Part shown: piece by piece, positions 35,842 through 44,172 of the stretch
Layout: the number at the start of each line of letters is the position of its first letter
Position numbering within the stretch: position 1 is the first letter of the stretch
Assembly: GCF_007747795.1 (NCBI RefSeq)
Contig: NZ_CP036275.1
Coordinates: forward strand, 1,440,501-1,504,500
Length of the DNA: 64,000 nucleotides
From: Maioricimonas rarisocia
Lineage (GTDB): Bacteria > Planctomycetota > Planctomycetia > Planctomycetales > Planctomycetaceae
Direction of reading: 5' to 3'
Translations under genes and position numbers: made by a program
Notes under the pieces: generated by a model
Database searches by the model: none
Seen by the model: only the letters and a program-made list of their open reading frames with translations
Told to the model about the DNA's origin: nothing

Positions 35842-38376
35842 ATGGATCACGAGCGGGCCACAATTCGTGATGATCCGGCGGCATCCGGCCGCGATGCGCC
35901 CCTGCCGCGCGCACCCGCTGTTCCATGTGCCGTCGCGGCTGCGGTCGGTGTAGTGTTCGCGGGAGCGTTGCCGCTTCCCGGCTGGTTGTTGATGACGGCA
36001 ACAATTGCGTTCGTCGCCGGTGCAGCGGCTGCACAGACGACGGGTCGCGTTCGTCTCGCAACCGCGTTCACGATCCTCGCCCTGTCCGGACTGGCCGCGG
36101 TGCGCACCGTGACGGGGACGATCCTCCCGGATCCGGTTCACATCTTCGAGATCGCACCGCAGGAACCGGTTCCGGTCCGTCTGCGGGGCGTCGTGGCAAC
36201 CGCGCCGGTCATCCGCAACAGCCAGCAGGATGCGTTCACCCCGCCCTGGATGCGGTCGGACCGGACCGTTTGCGAAGTAGTCTGCACGCATGTCTGTCCA
36301 CAGGCCGGCACGCTCCTGCCGGTCCGCGGACGGATCCGCCTGCAGACGACCGGTCACCTGCTGCACGTCGACGTGGGAGAGCGGGTCGAGCTGTTCGGCA
36401 CCCTTCGGTTTGCGGAGCCGCCTCGCAACCCGGGCGAGTTCGACTTCCAGGCCTGGCTCAAAGGGGAGGGGATCTCGGCGGTCGTCCACTGCGAGACGCC
36501 CGATGCCATCCGCAGTCTCGGCCTGTTCGAACGGGGCGGAGTCGACCCACACTTCTGGCGGAGCCACATCCGGCAGCGGCTCCGCACGATCATGGGCCGC
36601 TCGGTCCGTCCCGGATCACTCCCGGTCGCCGTGTCACTCTTCCTCGGTGATCGGACCGGGATGCCGACTCCGATGCGGGACGACTTCGCCGCCAGTGGGA
36701 TGATGCATCTGCTGGCGATCTCCGGCCTGCACGTGGGAATCTTCGCCGGGCTGGTACTGATCGTGTGTCGCGTGTTGCGGACGGGGCCTGCAGGAACCGC
36801 GCTGCTGGTAATCGTCTGTGTCTGGAGCTTTGCCTTCATCACCGAGTTCCGTCCGCCGGTCGTGCGGGCCAGCGTGCTGACCACGATCGTCGTGTTCGGC
36901 TGGTCGGCTGGTCTGCAGGGCTGGGGCATGAATTCGCTGGCAGTTTCGGCCATCGTGCTGCTGTTCTGGAACCCGAACAATCTGTTCGAACCGGGCCCGC
37001 AGCTGTCGTTTCTCGCGGTCATCGCCATCCTGACGGCCGGACCGCTGCTGACGCGCATCACCAGGCCCCGTCCTTCGCCGCTCGCTCCCGAACGGGGCCC
37101 TCTCTGGCGGCTGCTCGAGCCGGCGGTCCGCTGGATGCTGGCTTCGGCCCTGCTGACGTGTGCCATCTGGTTCTACACCGTGCCGCGGGCGTCGACGCTG
37201 TTTCATCTCATCGCACCGATCGGCATTCTGCTGAACATCCTGCTCGTCCCCGCCATTGCCGTCGTGCTGGCGCTGGGATTTGCCTTTCTCGGCTGCGGCG
37301 TGCTGTTGCCGGAGATTGCCTGGCTGCCGGGGTGGCTGTTCGGCACATCGCTGGATCTGTTGTTGTGGATCGTGCACGAAGCGGCCGGGATCGACGCCGG
37401 GCAGATGTTCATTCCCGGTCCTTCCAACAGCTGGCTGCTGGTGTTCTACACGCTGCTGCTGATCGCCTCGGGACTGGTGCCGGTTCGGCTCGTTCGTCGA
37501 TGGGCCTGGCGCGGCGTGGCGGTCTGGTTTCTGTCCGGACTGCTGCTGGCACTTCAGCCACCGGCGCGGGAATCCTTTCGCTGTACGTTTCTTTCAGTCG
37601 GCCATGGTGGGGCTGTCCTCATCGAGTGTCCCAATGGAAAGACACTGCTGTACGACGCGGGAATGTTCGGCTACGGACGTGTGGCGGCCCGCACAATCCA
37701 GGACGCACTCGCCGCCCGCGGGATCTACCGGCTCGACGGCGTCATCCTCTCGCATGCCGATGTCGACCACTTCAACGGCCTGCCTCACCTGCTGCCGCGT
37801 GTGCCGATCGGTTCGGTGATGGTGCATCCCACGTTCTTCGATCCCGATCAGCCCGCGGTGAACGAGGCGTCTGAAGCACTCGTCCGGCACGGCAGTGTGA
37901 TTCGCACCGTCTTCGCCGGCGATCGGCTGCAGGTGGGGGAGGGCGTCCAGGCCCGCCTGCTGCATCCCTCCGCCGAGATCCGCGACGGCAGCGACAACGA
38001 GAACAGTCTGGTGCTCGAACTCAGCGTGGCCGGCAGAATCATCCTGCTGACCGGCGACATCGAACGTGTCGGGCTTGATCGGCTGACCCGGCTACCTGCA
38101 CGCAGGATCGACGTGCTGATGTCCCCCCATCACGGCAGCATCGGCGCCAATACGGCACCGCTGGCCCGGTGGGCCGACGCGCGCAGCGTCGTGCTGAGCA
38201 CTCGCGACCTGACGCAGCACGACAAGCTGCGGGACGTCTACGGCCCGGACGTGACGCTCTACTCGACCGCCGTCGATGGTGCAGTCACGGTGACGGTCAA
38301 TGGCGAGGGGAAACTGCAGATCAGCACGTTTCGGGGGAATGATTCGAGGCTCGGGCGGCGAAGAGTGAGCAGGTGA
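35842..38376 (+). CDS. comEC: ComEC/Rec2 family DNA-uptake protein
   Basis: This ~844-aa inner-membrane protein would pass single-stranded DNA into the cytoplasm during natural transformation. It has N-terminal membrane segments with a DUF4131-type soluble insert (LLPVRGRIRLQTTGHLLHVD). The Competence domain follows with many helices (DDFAASGMMHLLAISGLHVG is the hallmark). The C-terminal metallo-beta-lactamase domain carries a metal motif (LSHADVDHFNGLP) and a second region (SVGHGGAVLIECPNGKTLL). Length matches full-length bacterial ComEC. The start is uncertain: the ATG at 35842 is used, and 35776 is possible. No other competence genes are nearby, as is common for comEC. Confidence 0.93.
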   Translation: MDHERATIRDDPAASGRDAPLPRAPAVPCAVAAAVGVVFAGALPLPGWLLMTATIAFVAGAAAAQTTGRVRLATAFTILALSGLAAVRTVTGTILPDPVHIFEIAPQEPVPVRLRGVVATAPVIRNSQQDAFTPPWMRSDRTVCEVVCTHVCPQAGTLLPVRGRIRLQTTGHLLHVDVGERVELFGTLRFAEPPRNPGEFDFQAWLKGEGISAVVHCETPDAIRSLGLFERGGVDPHFWRSHIRQRLRTIMGRSVRPGSLPVAVSLFLGDRTGMPTPMRDDFAASGMMHLLAISGLHVGIFAGLVLIVCRVLRTGPAGTALLVIVCVWSFAFITEFRPPVVRASVLTTIVVFGWSAGLQGWGMNSLAVSAIVLLFWNPNNLFEPGPQLSFLAVIAILTAGPLLTRITRPRPSPLAPERGPLWRLLEPAVRWMLASALLTCAIWFYTVPRASTLFHLIAPIGILLNILLVPAIAVVLALGFAFLGCGVLLPEIAWLPGWLFGTSLDLLLWIVHEAAGIDAGQMFIPGPSNSWLLVFYTLLLIASGLVPVRLVRRWAWRGVAVWFLSGLLLALQPPARESFRCTFLSVGHGGAVLIECPNGKTLLYDAGMFGYGRVAARTIQDALAARGIYRLDGVILSHADVDHFNGLPHLLPRVPIGSVMVHPTFFDPDQPAVNEASEALVRHGSVIRTVFAGDRLQVGEGVQARLLHPSAEIRDGSDNENSLVLELSVAGRIILLTGDIERVGLDRLTRLPARRIDVLMSPHHGSIGANTAPLARWADARSVVLSTRDLTQHDKLRDVYGPDVTLYSTAVDGAVTVTVNGEGKLQISTFRGNDSRLGRRRVSR

Positions 38377-38855
38377 TTCTTCACCGTACGGGCACGGACA
38401 TCTGTCGGCACGGCTCCGAATCGGGTGCCACGGCTCTGTCAGCCGTGCGCTGCTTACTGGCCGATATCAGCATGCCCACCCGCCTGCGGCGTGAGGGCAT
38501 GGCACCCTCGTTTGAGGCAGGTGGGGCAGACATTCCGGCCTGCTCGCGCACGCGCTCGCGCGTCGTGCGTGCATGCCATCGGGGTCGGGATCCCGGTGCC
38601 TCGACAGCGGGCCGTGTGTGTGCCACTGGGCTCCGCCAGTGTCCTGAGTCCCCGGTAGCACGGCACGGGATGGTGGGCCTACGGCTCGCTCGCAGGCACG
38701 TAGGGTGCTGTCGCCGGAAGCGACTCACCGACACGTTCGTGTTTAAACGTTCGAACTGGCTTGATGGTGCGTCACGGGCGGACCGGTGCTCGGAACTTGA
38801 GCCAGGTGGTATGTCTTCCGGTGGATGCCGTGACACACCCGGCGCGGCTTAAGAC
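38377..38855. other. Gene-free, repeat-rich stretch
   Basis: These 479 bases lie between convergent comEC and the esterase gene. They contain a palindromic element at 38624-38641 related to the one at 33203-33219, runs of alternating GC (GCTCGCGCACGCGCTCGCGCG) and no frame with family resemblance. No terminator with a T-run is evident. Confidence 0.6.
38624..38641. repeat. Small intergenic hairpin (family 1, copy 2)
   Basis: CACTGG-GCTCCG-CCAGTG forms a 6-bp hairpin in the context TGTGTGCCACTGGG and CAGTGTCCTG. The flanks resemble the hairpin at 33203-33219, where the context is TGTGCCACCGG and CCGGTGCTGTG. Confidence 0.45.
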
Positions 38856-39605
38856 TCACCTCTCGCCGCTCAAGACTCCCCCGAGAACCGCCGCCGCCTT
38901 CTCCAGCGCCTCGTACGGAATCGTGTGCACCCCCGGGAACTGCAGGAAGTCCACCTCCAGACCCGATTCGGTCAGCAGGTCCCGCAGCCACTCGGCCGCC
39001 TGGAACGGCAGGATCTGGTCGGTCGTCCCGTGGCTCTGCACGACCTTCAGCCCCGCCCGGTTGGCCGCCCGCTCACGCCACTGGTCCTCGCACAGCAACG
39101 TGCCGGAGAAGATGATGAGGGCTCCCGGGTTTTCCGGCAGCCGCAGCGTGACGTCGGTCATCACCATCGAACCCTGCGAGAAGCCACCCAGCACGATTCG
39201 CGACAGGGGCAGGCCGGTCTCTTCCCGCACCTCGTCAAGCAGCGAGTTGATATGGTCGCGGGCCGTCGGCAGCAGTTCCGGGCACTCGTTTCGCAGGTCG
39301 CGAAACTCTCCCGATTCGATCGCCGCCTGCAGTCTGATCATGTCCAGCGGCCACCAGGCCCGTCCGCCCGGGATCCCGAATTCCTCCAGAGACAGCGGTG
39401 CCGCCGGAAAAATGAACCGCGTGCGACCGGCCAGCTCGGGATTGATCGAGACCATCTCGCTGGCGAGCGGCACCAGGTCCTCGCCCGGAGCGCCGAAGCC
39501 GTGGCAGAAGACCGCAACCAGTTCGGGTTTGTCGTCTTCGGACGGCTGCGTGTCGACCACCATGCAGGAGAGTCCGCCGAGCGTGATTCTTCGGGCATTG
39601 AACAT
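38856..39605 (-). CDS. Phospholipase/carboxylesterase-type alpha/beta hydrolase (249 aa)
   Basis: The family signature is present: an oxyanion region AVFCHGFGAPGEDLVPLASE, the nucleophile elbow GGFSQGSMVM with Ser as nucleophile, an acid in SHGTTDQILPF and the catalytic His in FPGVHTIPYEALE. Length fits the short carboxylesterase family (COG0400-like). The ATG at 39603-39605 (MFNARRITLGGL) is chosen; an upstream in-frame start would add about 31 residues with no support. No signal peptide is seen, so it is cytoplasmic. Substrate could be a lysophospholipid or another small ester. It is flanked by gene-free stretches and appears monocistronic. Confidence 0.9.
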   Translation of the reverse strand: MFNARRITLGGLSCMVVDTQPSEDDKPELVAVFCHGFGAPGEDLVPLASEMVSINPELAGRTRFIFPAAPLSLEEFGIPGGRAWWPLDMIRLQAAIESGEFRDLRNECPELLPTARDHINSLLDEVREETGLPLSRIVLGGFSQGSMVMTDVTLRLPENPGALIIFSGTLLCEDQWRERAANRAGLKVVQSHGTTDQILPFQAAEWLRDLLTESGLEVDFLQFPGVHTIPYEALEKAAAVLGGVLSGER

Positions 39606-39932
39606 CGCAGTAGCATCCGGGCTGCAGTTTCGCTGAAACGGGTACGGACCGGCCTGAATCGTAACGCTCGCGCCGTCAGCGGGCGAGCCGCCGCGCAATC
39701 GGTCTGATAACGCGCGCTGTCGATCTGACGGCGTTTCACCAACGGCCTGACGTCGCCGAAGCTCGTGCTGCTGTGCGTAACTGTCGATACATACGTTGCT
39801 TGCGGTGTGTGGTCGGTTTTTGCCGCGGCTTTGGTATGCCGGCTGCGTTTTTCCCTCTCGATGATCGTCGCCGCGAGCTGAACGGGAGGCACTCGTTCAC
39901 GGCGTCGAGGACGAGCCAAGGGGAAACGCACG
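39606..39932. other. Gene-free stretch between divergent esterase and secreted-protein genes
   Basis: This 327-base region must carry promoters for both flanking genes. I see no strong -35/-10 pair, hairpin or repeat. The plus-strand ribosome-binding site AAGGGGAA is at 39919-39926. Confidence 0.55.
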
Positions 39933-40649
39933 ATGAAGACCCACTCGACACTGCTGGCGCTGGCCCTGGTCACTGCAGGATTCGTCCCGAACTCCGCCCG
40001 TGCCGACCACCGCATCTTCCGTCAGTTGGACAACCTCACCTTCTCGGCGATGGCGGACGCCCGTGAAGCCCGCTGGATCATCCATGACGACCTGACCTTC
40101 TCCCGCGAATACGAACGCGTACTGCGGGAAGCCGATACCGTCGTGACCTCGCTGCAGGACGTGCAGCGCAGCATCCTTCGCGAACGGAGCATGGCCACGC
40201 TTTGCCGGCAGGTGGATGACGTGCAGTACCACGTCGAACATCTGATCGACCGGCTGCAGCGGTGCGGCTTCGAATGCGAAGTCGGTCATGTGCACGGCCG
40301 GCGACATCCCCGGTACGCGTTCTCCGGACAAGTCCACGGTCGCCACGGTGCCTGGGAACAGGACCTGCGTCGCCACATCGTTCGAATGCGTCGGACCCTC
40401 TCGCAGCTGCACGACCTGGTGCACGGACACGAACACGCGGTGCTGCCGGCCACGCCGGCGACTCCCGCCAGCCCGCCGATCCTGCGGGACCGGGATCGCG
40501 GACGGGGTGGCGCCCCGCTGCGGGGAACGACGCCGGGCGGCCCGATCCTCACGCCTCCCGCCGTGCCGACCCGCTCGGGCAGCCCGAGTGTGCGGATTCC
40601 GCTGGGTGACGGCAGTCTGGGAAGCCTGACGTTCCGCCTGGGGGGCTGA
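39933..40649 (+). CDS. Secreted His/Arg-rich protein of unknown function (238 aa)
   Basis: A clear signal peptide (MKTHSTLLALALVTAGFVPN, cleavage after ARA) is followed by a helical region of about 140 residues rich in His and Arg (SREYERVLREADTVVTSLQD and VHGRRHPRYAFSGQVHGRHG). A Pro/Gly/Thr-rich C-terminal tail follows (TPATPASPPILRDRDRGRGG). Two Cys at CGFEC and one further Cys could form a disulfide or bind metal together with the His residues. I recognise no family. The start ATG has AGGGGAA 7 bases upstream. The gene stands alone between gene-free regions, upstream of tRNA-Leu. Confidence 0.78.
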   Translation: MKTHSTLLALALVTAGFVPNSARADHRIFRQLDNLTFSAMADAREARWIIHDDLTFSREYERVLREADTVVTSLQDVQRSILRERSMATLCRQVDDVQYHVEHLIDRLQRCGFECEVGHVHGRRHPRYAFSGQVHGRHGAWEQDLRRHIVRMRRTLSQLHDLVHGHEHAVLPATPATPASPPILRDRDRGRGGAPLRGTTPGGPILTPPAVPTRSGSPSVRIPLGDGSLGSLTFRLGG

Positions 40650-40889
40650 TGCGGATCGCGTGCTTGCGGGTGGCCGGAGCTGTGCAGGTACCGGGTGGCC
40701 GGGGTTTGAGCGAAGCGACGCCTCCGAGGGGCCCCGGAATGGAAGCAAGTGCAGGAGTGCTGGGGGATTGCGACTTCGGGATGGCCACGGTTCGGCCGCC
40801 CGGAGTCGTTTTGCATTGGGGGGGCAGATTTTCGCGGCGGACTCGCTTGCCGGAGGGGAAGGGCATCCTTATCATCCCTGTTTCCCCAC

Positions 40890-40975
<86 letters not shown>

Positions 40976-41537
40976 CTATTCTTAAGCACATTGTCACCGC
41001 AGGACTTACGGCGAGAGCCGGGTTCCGGTGCAGCCGGCCGAGGCTGGCGACACGCAGGTGAGCTTTCCGGGCTCCGCGGGATCGGTACGGAGTGGACTGG
41101 TCTTGGCGTTGTGCTGGCTTGTGGAACCGTGCTCGGTTCGTGGGTTCACCTTGGTTGCCGTGATGGGAGCTTCTCCGGTTGACGCGGCGATTCGGATCCT
41201 GTTTTGGCACCTCTCCGGGCAAGGGGTGTGCTCGGCCCTGCACCTGCCTAGGCAAGCCTCTTGCAGCACGATTGGTTTCGATATCGCAGGGCTATCCCAT
41301 TCGTCGCGGTTTCTGCGTTGCGAACAACCGGCTCTCCTCGGCTTGTAGCAATGCTGACTCGTCCTGGCTGACTCGTTCTGGCACTCCTTCAGCCTCGAAT
41401 CGGCGTCTCACATCTTCCGGGCAGCCTGCTCTAGGGGCTGATGCCTCCTTCGCGTCGGCATTGAGGCTCCCCGCAGCCCTCCACCCGGGCCACGGAGAGT
41501 CTCATGCGATTCGGGTCTGAAAATCGGGAGCAGCCCG
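40976..41537. other. Gene-free stretch after tRNA-Leu
   Basis: These 562 bases contain only short frames with no resemblance to proteins, apart from the left end of the inverted repeat at 41509-41541. I looked for an integrase gene and a second copy of the tRNA 3' end and saw neither. Confidence 0.55.
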
Positions 41538-41541
41538 CTAC
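41509..41541 (+). repeat. Inverted repeat, left arm (FGSEN element)
   Basis: These 33 bases match the reverse complement of 43606-43638 at 26 positions by my count. Read as codons in this orientation they give FGSENREQPAT. The right arm read on the minus strand gives FGSENGEQATT, with several of the differences at third codon positions. The two arms point inward and bracket the three-gene operon. Confidence 0.6.
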
Positions 41542-41816
41542 GCTCGGCACGATTCAATGGTGCGATAGATCGAGTGGCCCGATTTCCCGCACGGAATCGC
41601 ACATGAGAACGTGCCTCCACCCGCGATGCATGTACCACAAGCGGTGCCTTCGACTGCAGCGATACCGGCTTGGAGCGCACAGCGACGTCGCCAATCTCGA
41701 CACTGCTCACGATCCCACAAGCACTGGGGGTCGTCCCATGACCATGTCTTGCATCTTCCAAAGGCGCATGTCTTCTTCTCCCGACGACAATTCGGATTCG
41801 GATTGCACTTGCTCAT
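41538..41816 (-). CDS. Small 12-cysteine protein (92 aa)
   Basis: The product MSKCNPNPNCRREKKTC... carries 12 Cys in 92 residues (positions 4, 10, 17, 22, 32, 39, 46, 60, 63, 72, 76, 90). It has a charged middle (DREQCRDWRRRC) and a Gly/Ala-rich segment (ACGTCIAGGGTFSCAIPCG). There is no signal peptide. The start ATG is preceded by GGAG 5 bases upstream, and it is the third gene of a minus-strand operon (45 bases after the crystallin-like gene). It may be a zinc/metal-binding or disulfide-rich peptide. I recognise no family. Cys-rich ends also occur in the first protein of the operon. Confidence 0.65.
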   Translation of the reverse strand: MSKCNPNPNCRREKKTCAFGRCKTWSWDDPQCLWDREQCRDWRRRCALQAGIAAVEGTACGTCIAGGGTFSCAIPCGKSGHSIYRTIESCRA

Positions 41817-41861
41817 GAAGACTCCAGTAGAAGGTGGCAACAAGAGTCGTATAGTGTACGC

Positions 41862-42143
41862 TCAAGCCGGCCGGACGGAGCTGACCTGGGATGGTTCAAT
41901 ACCGTTGTCTCTCAGTTGTTCCTCAGTGTACTCACCTACGCCGAGTTCGATGTCCACTTCACCCAGTTGGAATGGTCTTTCAAATTCCGGATCGGAGTAA
42001 AACTTCCAAAAGCCGTTGACTACAACGACAGATCGTGTGTCGTTGTCGAAATCGCAATCGGCAAGACTGTTCTCACCTTGCGAGAATACATGAATGTGCA
42101 CGCCGCGAAACCTGTCGCCTTTGAATAGAATCAGTTCTTTCAT
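41862..42143 (-). CDS. Beta/gamma-crystallin domain protein (93 aa)
   Basis: The whole protein fits one two-Greek-key beta/gamma-crystallin domain. The first motif is ELILFKGDRFRGVHIHVF (aromatic-x6-Gly), then CDFDNDTRSVVVVNGFWKFY. The second motif is DPEFERPFQLGEVDIELGVG and the characteristic end is GEYTEEQLRDNGI, then SSVRPA. The stretches DFDNDTRS and EPSQVSS occupy the places of the calcium-binding loops, though the residues are only partly consensus. There is no signal peptide. The ATG at 42141-42143 has GAGGAG just upstream. It lies 42 bases after the 339-aa gene and 45 before the Cys-rich gene. Bacterial members are often calcium-binding envelope or stress proteins. Confidence 0.8.
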   Translation of the reverse strand: MKELILFKGDRFRGVHIHVFSQGENSLADCDFDNDTRSVVVVNGFWKFYSDPEFERPFQLGEVDIELGVGEYTEEQLRDNGIEPSQVSSVRPA

Positions 42144-42185
42144 TGTACTCCTCATGTATAAAACTCTTGTTATAAGTGTATGGCG

Positions 42186-43205
42186 TCAGTTGCATCCACA
42201 TCCAGAATAGCATCTCGCCGCATCTGCTATGCAGTCAGCGATATTGGCCGCAGCACTTGGTCCATGGCCGTTTGCTGCTCGTATGCATCGCGATGCGGCA
42301 GCAGCACAAGAACTACGGCATTTCGCGCACTGATCTGGTCCCCACGAAGCGCTAGCCACTTCTTCGACGTCGGCGTGGTTTTCTGCTAGACGCAAGTCGA
42401 CCCTGGTCTGCAGAGGAACTGTCGTTAAAAGTGTTCGCGTATCAAATCCTCCGTCTTGCAAGTATCTGAACACAAGGTGCACAACCCCGGTGTCAACTCC
42501 CGGCCTCGCAGGGACGATGTCGATTGATTGTAAAGTATAGCGTAAGTCGAGTCTGAAGTGTCTAACGAGGAATTCAGGGGTGAGAGCACATCGCATGGAT
42601 GCAAACAGCTGTGCGGATGACTCAGACATACGAAGAATGTCTCCGACTAGTGTCGATCCACTGAGCATTACCCCGAAAACTGCATCCAGCTGTTCGGCGG
42701 TCAGCGACTTGTTGTCGAGCCCAAGTCGATCGCAGACCTGAGCTACGAAGGGAGATGCTGTCTCGATGTTGTCCCTACGCACGAGGCCGGTTGTCGCGTC
42801 TCGTCCCGGGAGGGCCCAAGGTTCGACTGCAATTGCTCGTCCCTCGACGACGAACTGACCTTCAGCCTGAGGGGCATCCTCGCGGAATGCCCGTTCTGGT
42901 CGGAATGCTCCCACGACGTCCATTGGGTAGGGGGCCGAAATGTTGTGGAAAGAATCTGAATTCATTTGACGCAGTTTGTAAATGAAACGCCGGCCATTTG
43001 CCCTTAAGTGAACACGAAGGTCGTCGCCCGGAGTATTTCGAACCTGGCCATAGAATCCCACAGCGCCATCGAGGATGGTCATGAATTGGGATACTTCTTG
43101 CAACGTGACGCTCGTCGATTGCTCCAGGGGCGGAATACTTGTGGCAGCACTGTTGTCTTCGACTGGCAGTTCGGCGGTCTTGTTGCAGCTACATTGTGAT
43201 TCCAC
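42186..43205 (-). CDS. Unknown protein with Cys-rich N- and C-termini (339 aa)
   Basis: I do not recognise this protein. The start is probably the GTG at 43203-43205 (ESQCSCNKTAELP), because GAGGAA lies 6 bases upstream. The frame is open 50 codons further to a TTG without such a site. The middle is a globular-looking alpha/beta region (EVSQFMTILDGAVGFYGQV, LTAEQLDAVFGVMLSGSTLV, RHFRLDLRYTLQSIDIVPAR). The C-terminal ~50 residues are Cys/Ala-rich (DQCAKCRSSCAAAASRC, CIADAARCYSGCGCN). There is no signal peptide or membrane helix. Codon choice is less GC-biased than in neighbouring genes, consistent with acquisition. It is first in a three-gene operon with the crystallin-like and 12-Cys genes. 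Confidence 0.68.
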   Translation of the reverse strand: MESQCSCNKTAELPVEDNSAATSIPPLEQSTSVTLQEVSQFMTILDGAVGFYGQVRNTPGDDLRVHLRANGRRFIYKLRQMNSDSFHNISAPYPMDVVGAFRPERAFREDAPQAEGQFVVEGRAIAVEPWALPGRDATTGLVRRDNIETASPFVAQVCDRLGLDNKSLTAEQLDAVFGVMLSGSTLVGDILRMSESSAQLFASMRCALTPEFLVRHFRLDLRYTLQSIDIVPARPGVDTGVVHLVFRYLQDGGFDTRTLLTTVPLQTRVDLRLAENHADVEEVASASWGPDQCAKCRSSCAAAASRCIRAANGHGPSAAANIADCIADAARCYSGCGCN

Positions 43206-43605
43206 GGCGTATTCCTCGCTGATGATTGTGGCGTAGTGTGTCAGGGCCCGATATGGGCCTGAAGGACTGGGGACTAAGGATGCTGGATTTCCGGGTGGGT
43301 TAGCGCTAGTAAGTGTTCGCCGTTCGTTGTCGCGAGGTTGACTGGGCGAAGACAATCGCCTTCATTGCGGCATCGGCCGGGAAACGCGTGGTGTGTACGC
43401 CGACGCACAGATCGCCATTCATCAGCGACCGCTTCTTTCGGGGGGGGTCTTAGGCGAACTCGACGGTCGCCCCGTGACCTCGTTCGGCAGCTTTGTGTCA
43501 CGGCGGGGCAATTCCCCCGAGTTCGCTCTCGAGCAGCATCAAGTAAGGAAGCTTCCAGGCAGAGTTGATCGACAACGGATGCGTTCGGAGAGGTGTCCGT
43601 CGAAT

Positions 43606-43638
43606 GTGGTGGCCTGCTCCCCATTTTCTGATCCAAAT
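43606..43638 (-). repeat. Inverted repeat, right arm (FGSEN element)
   Basis: This is the reverse-complement partner of 41509-41541 (26 of 33 positions identical). In the minus-strand frame it reads FGSENGEQATT and stays open for about 20 more codons (FDGHLSERIRCRS). The arms may be remnants of a common coding element rather than ends of a transposon. Confidence 0.6.
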
Positions 43639-44070
43639 GGTATTAGCGGTTGGTGAAGACCTCGCGAAGTGTGTGGCCCAAGATTCTTTCTGACGCGTGG
43701 CCCGGTGGTGAGTCGTACCATTGCTGGTGTTTCCCACATGGCAGGCGATTGATCGGCTATTCGAGAACCGCGTGCGGGACTACCTGAGTGACACGGAATT
43801 CCCGAAAGTTGAGCACGGGGGCGGAAACCGGTCGTGGAGTTTTCATCGACTTTGGTCCGGCAGTAGTGTCAAACCGTGTCGAGACAATTACTTGCGGTCG
43901 CCAAAGAGTCGGCGGGACGGGCCAGGAGTGAGTTACCCTTTAGGGGGTGATTTAGACCGCAACAGGATTCGCATACTGGGTTGCGCCTGGCGGAGGCTGC
44001 CCGGGTCACCCAACGCTACTTTCATCCCGGAACTGACGTACCGGGCTCGCCGGTTGCACAAGCGGGGGGC

Positions 44071-44160
44071 GTCGCGGCTCGTAAAGGTTCGCTCGCCGCT
44101 CGCGAGTCAGGTGCCGGGACCAGTCCCAGCCTACCTGTCGCGCCTCGCCGCTCGCGTCTC
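44071..44160. repeat. Diverged copy of the GTCGCGGCTCGTAAGGGTTCGC dispersed repeat
   Basis: It shares GTCGCGGCTCGTAAAGG, then CCGCTCGCGAGTCAGGTG and GGGACCAGTCCCAGCCTACC, with the elements at 52091-52197, 52390-52549 and 52662-52822. It lies just past the 3' end of the OxyR-like gene, as the 52.8-kb copy lies past the 3' end of its neighbour. Confidence 0.75.
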
Positions 44161-44172
44161 AAGTCTGCTTCC

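Larger units (their letters stand above)
43206..44172. other. Gene-free stretch with repeat fragments
   Basis: This ~970-base region upstream of the three-gene operon contains the right arm of the inverted repeat (43606-43638). At 44071-44160 it holds a diverged copy of the dispersed repeat found at 52.1-52.8 kb. Open frames here (for example 43721-44332, plus) have no coding character. A promoter for the minus-strand operon must be here but I cannot point to it. Confidence 0.55.

Noticed and set aside
38373-38852. 159-aa plus-strand frame after comEC
   Set aside because: Its sequence is Arg/Cys-rich and crosses palindromic repeats; no start signal and no resemblance to a protein family.
40976-43640. 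Integrated element with an integrase at tRNA-Leu
   Set aside because: No integrase gene and no second copy of the tRNA 3' end could be found, so a tRNA-targeted island is not supported, only suggested by position.
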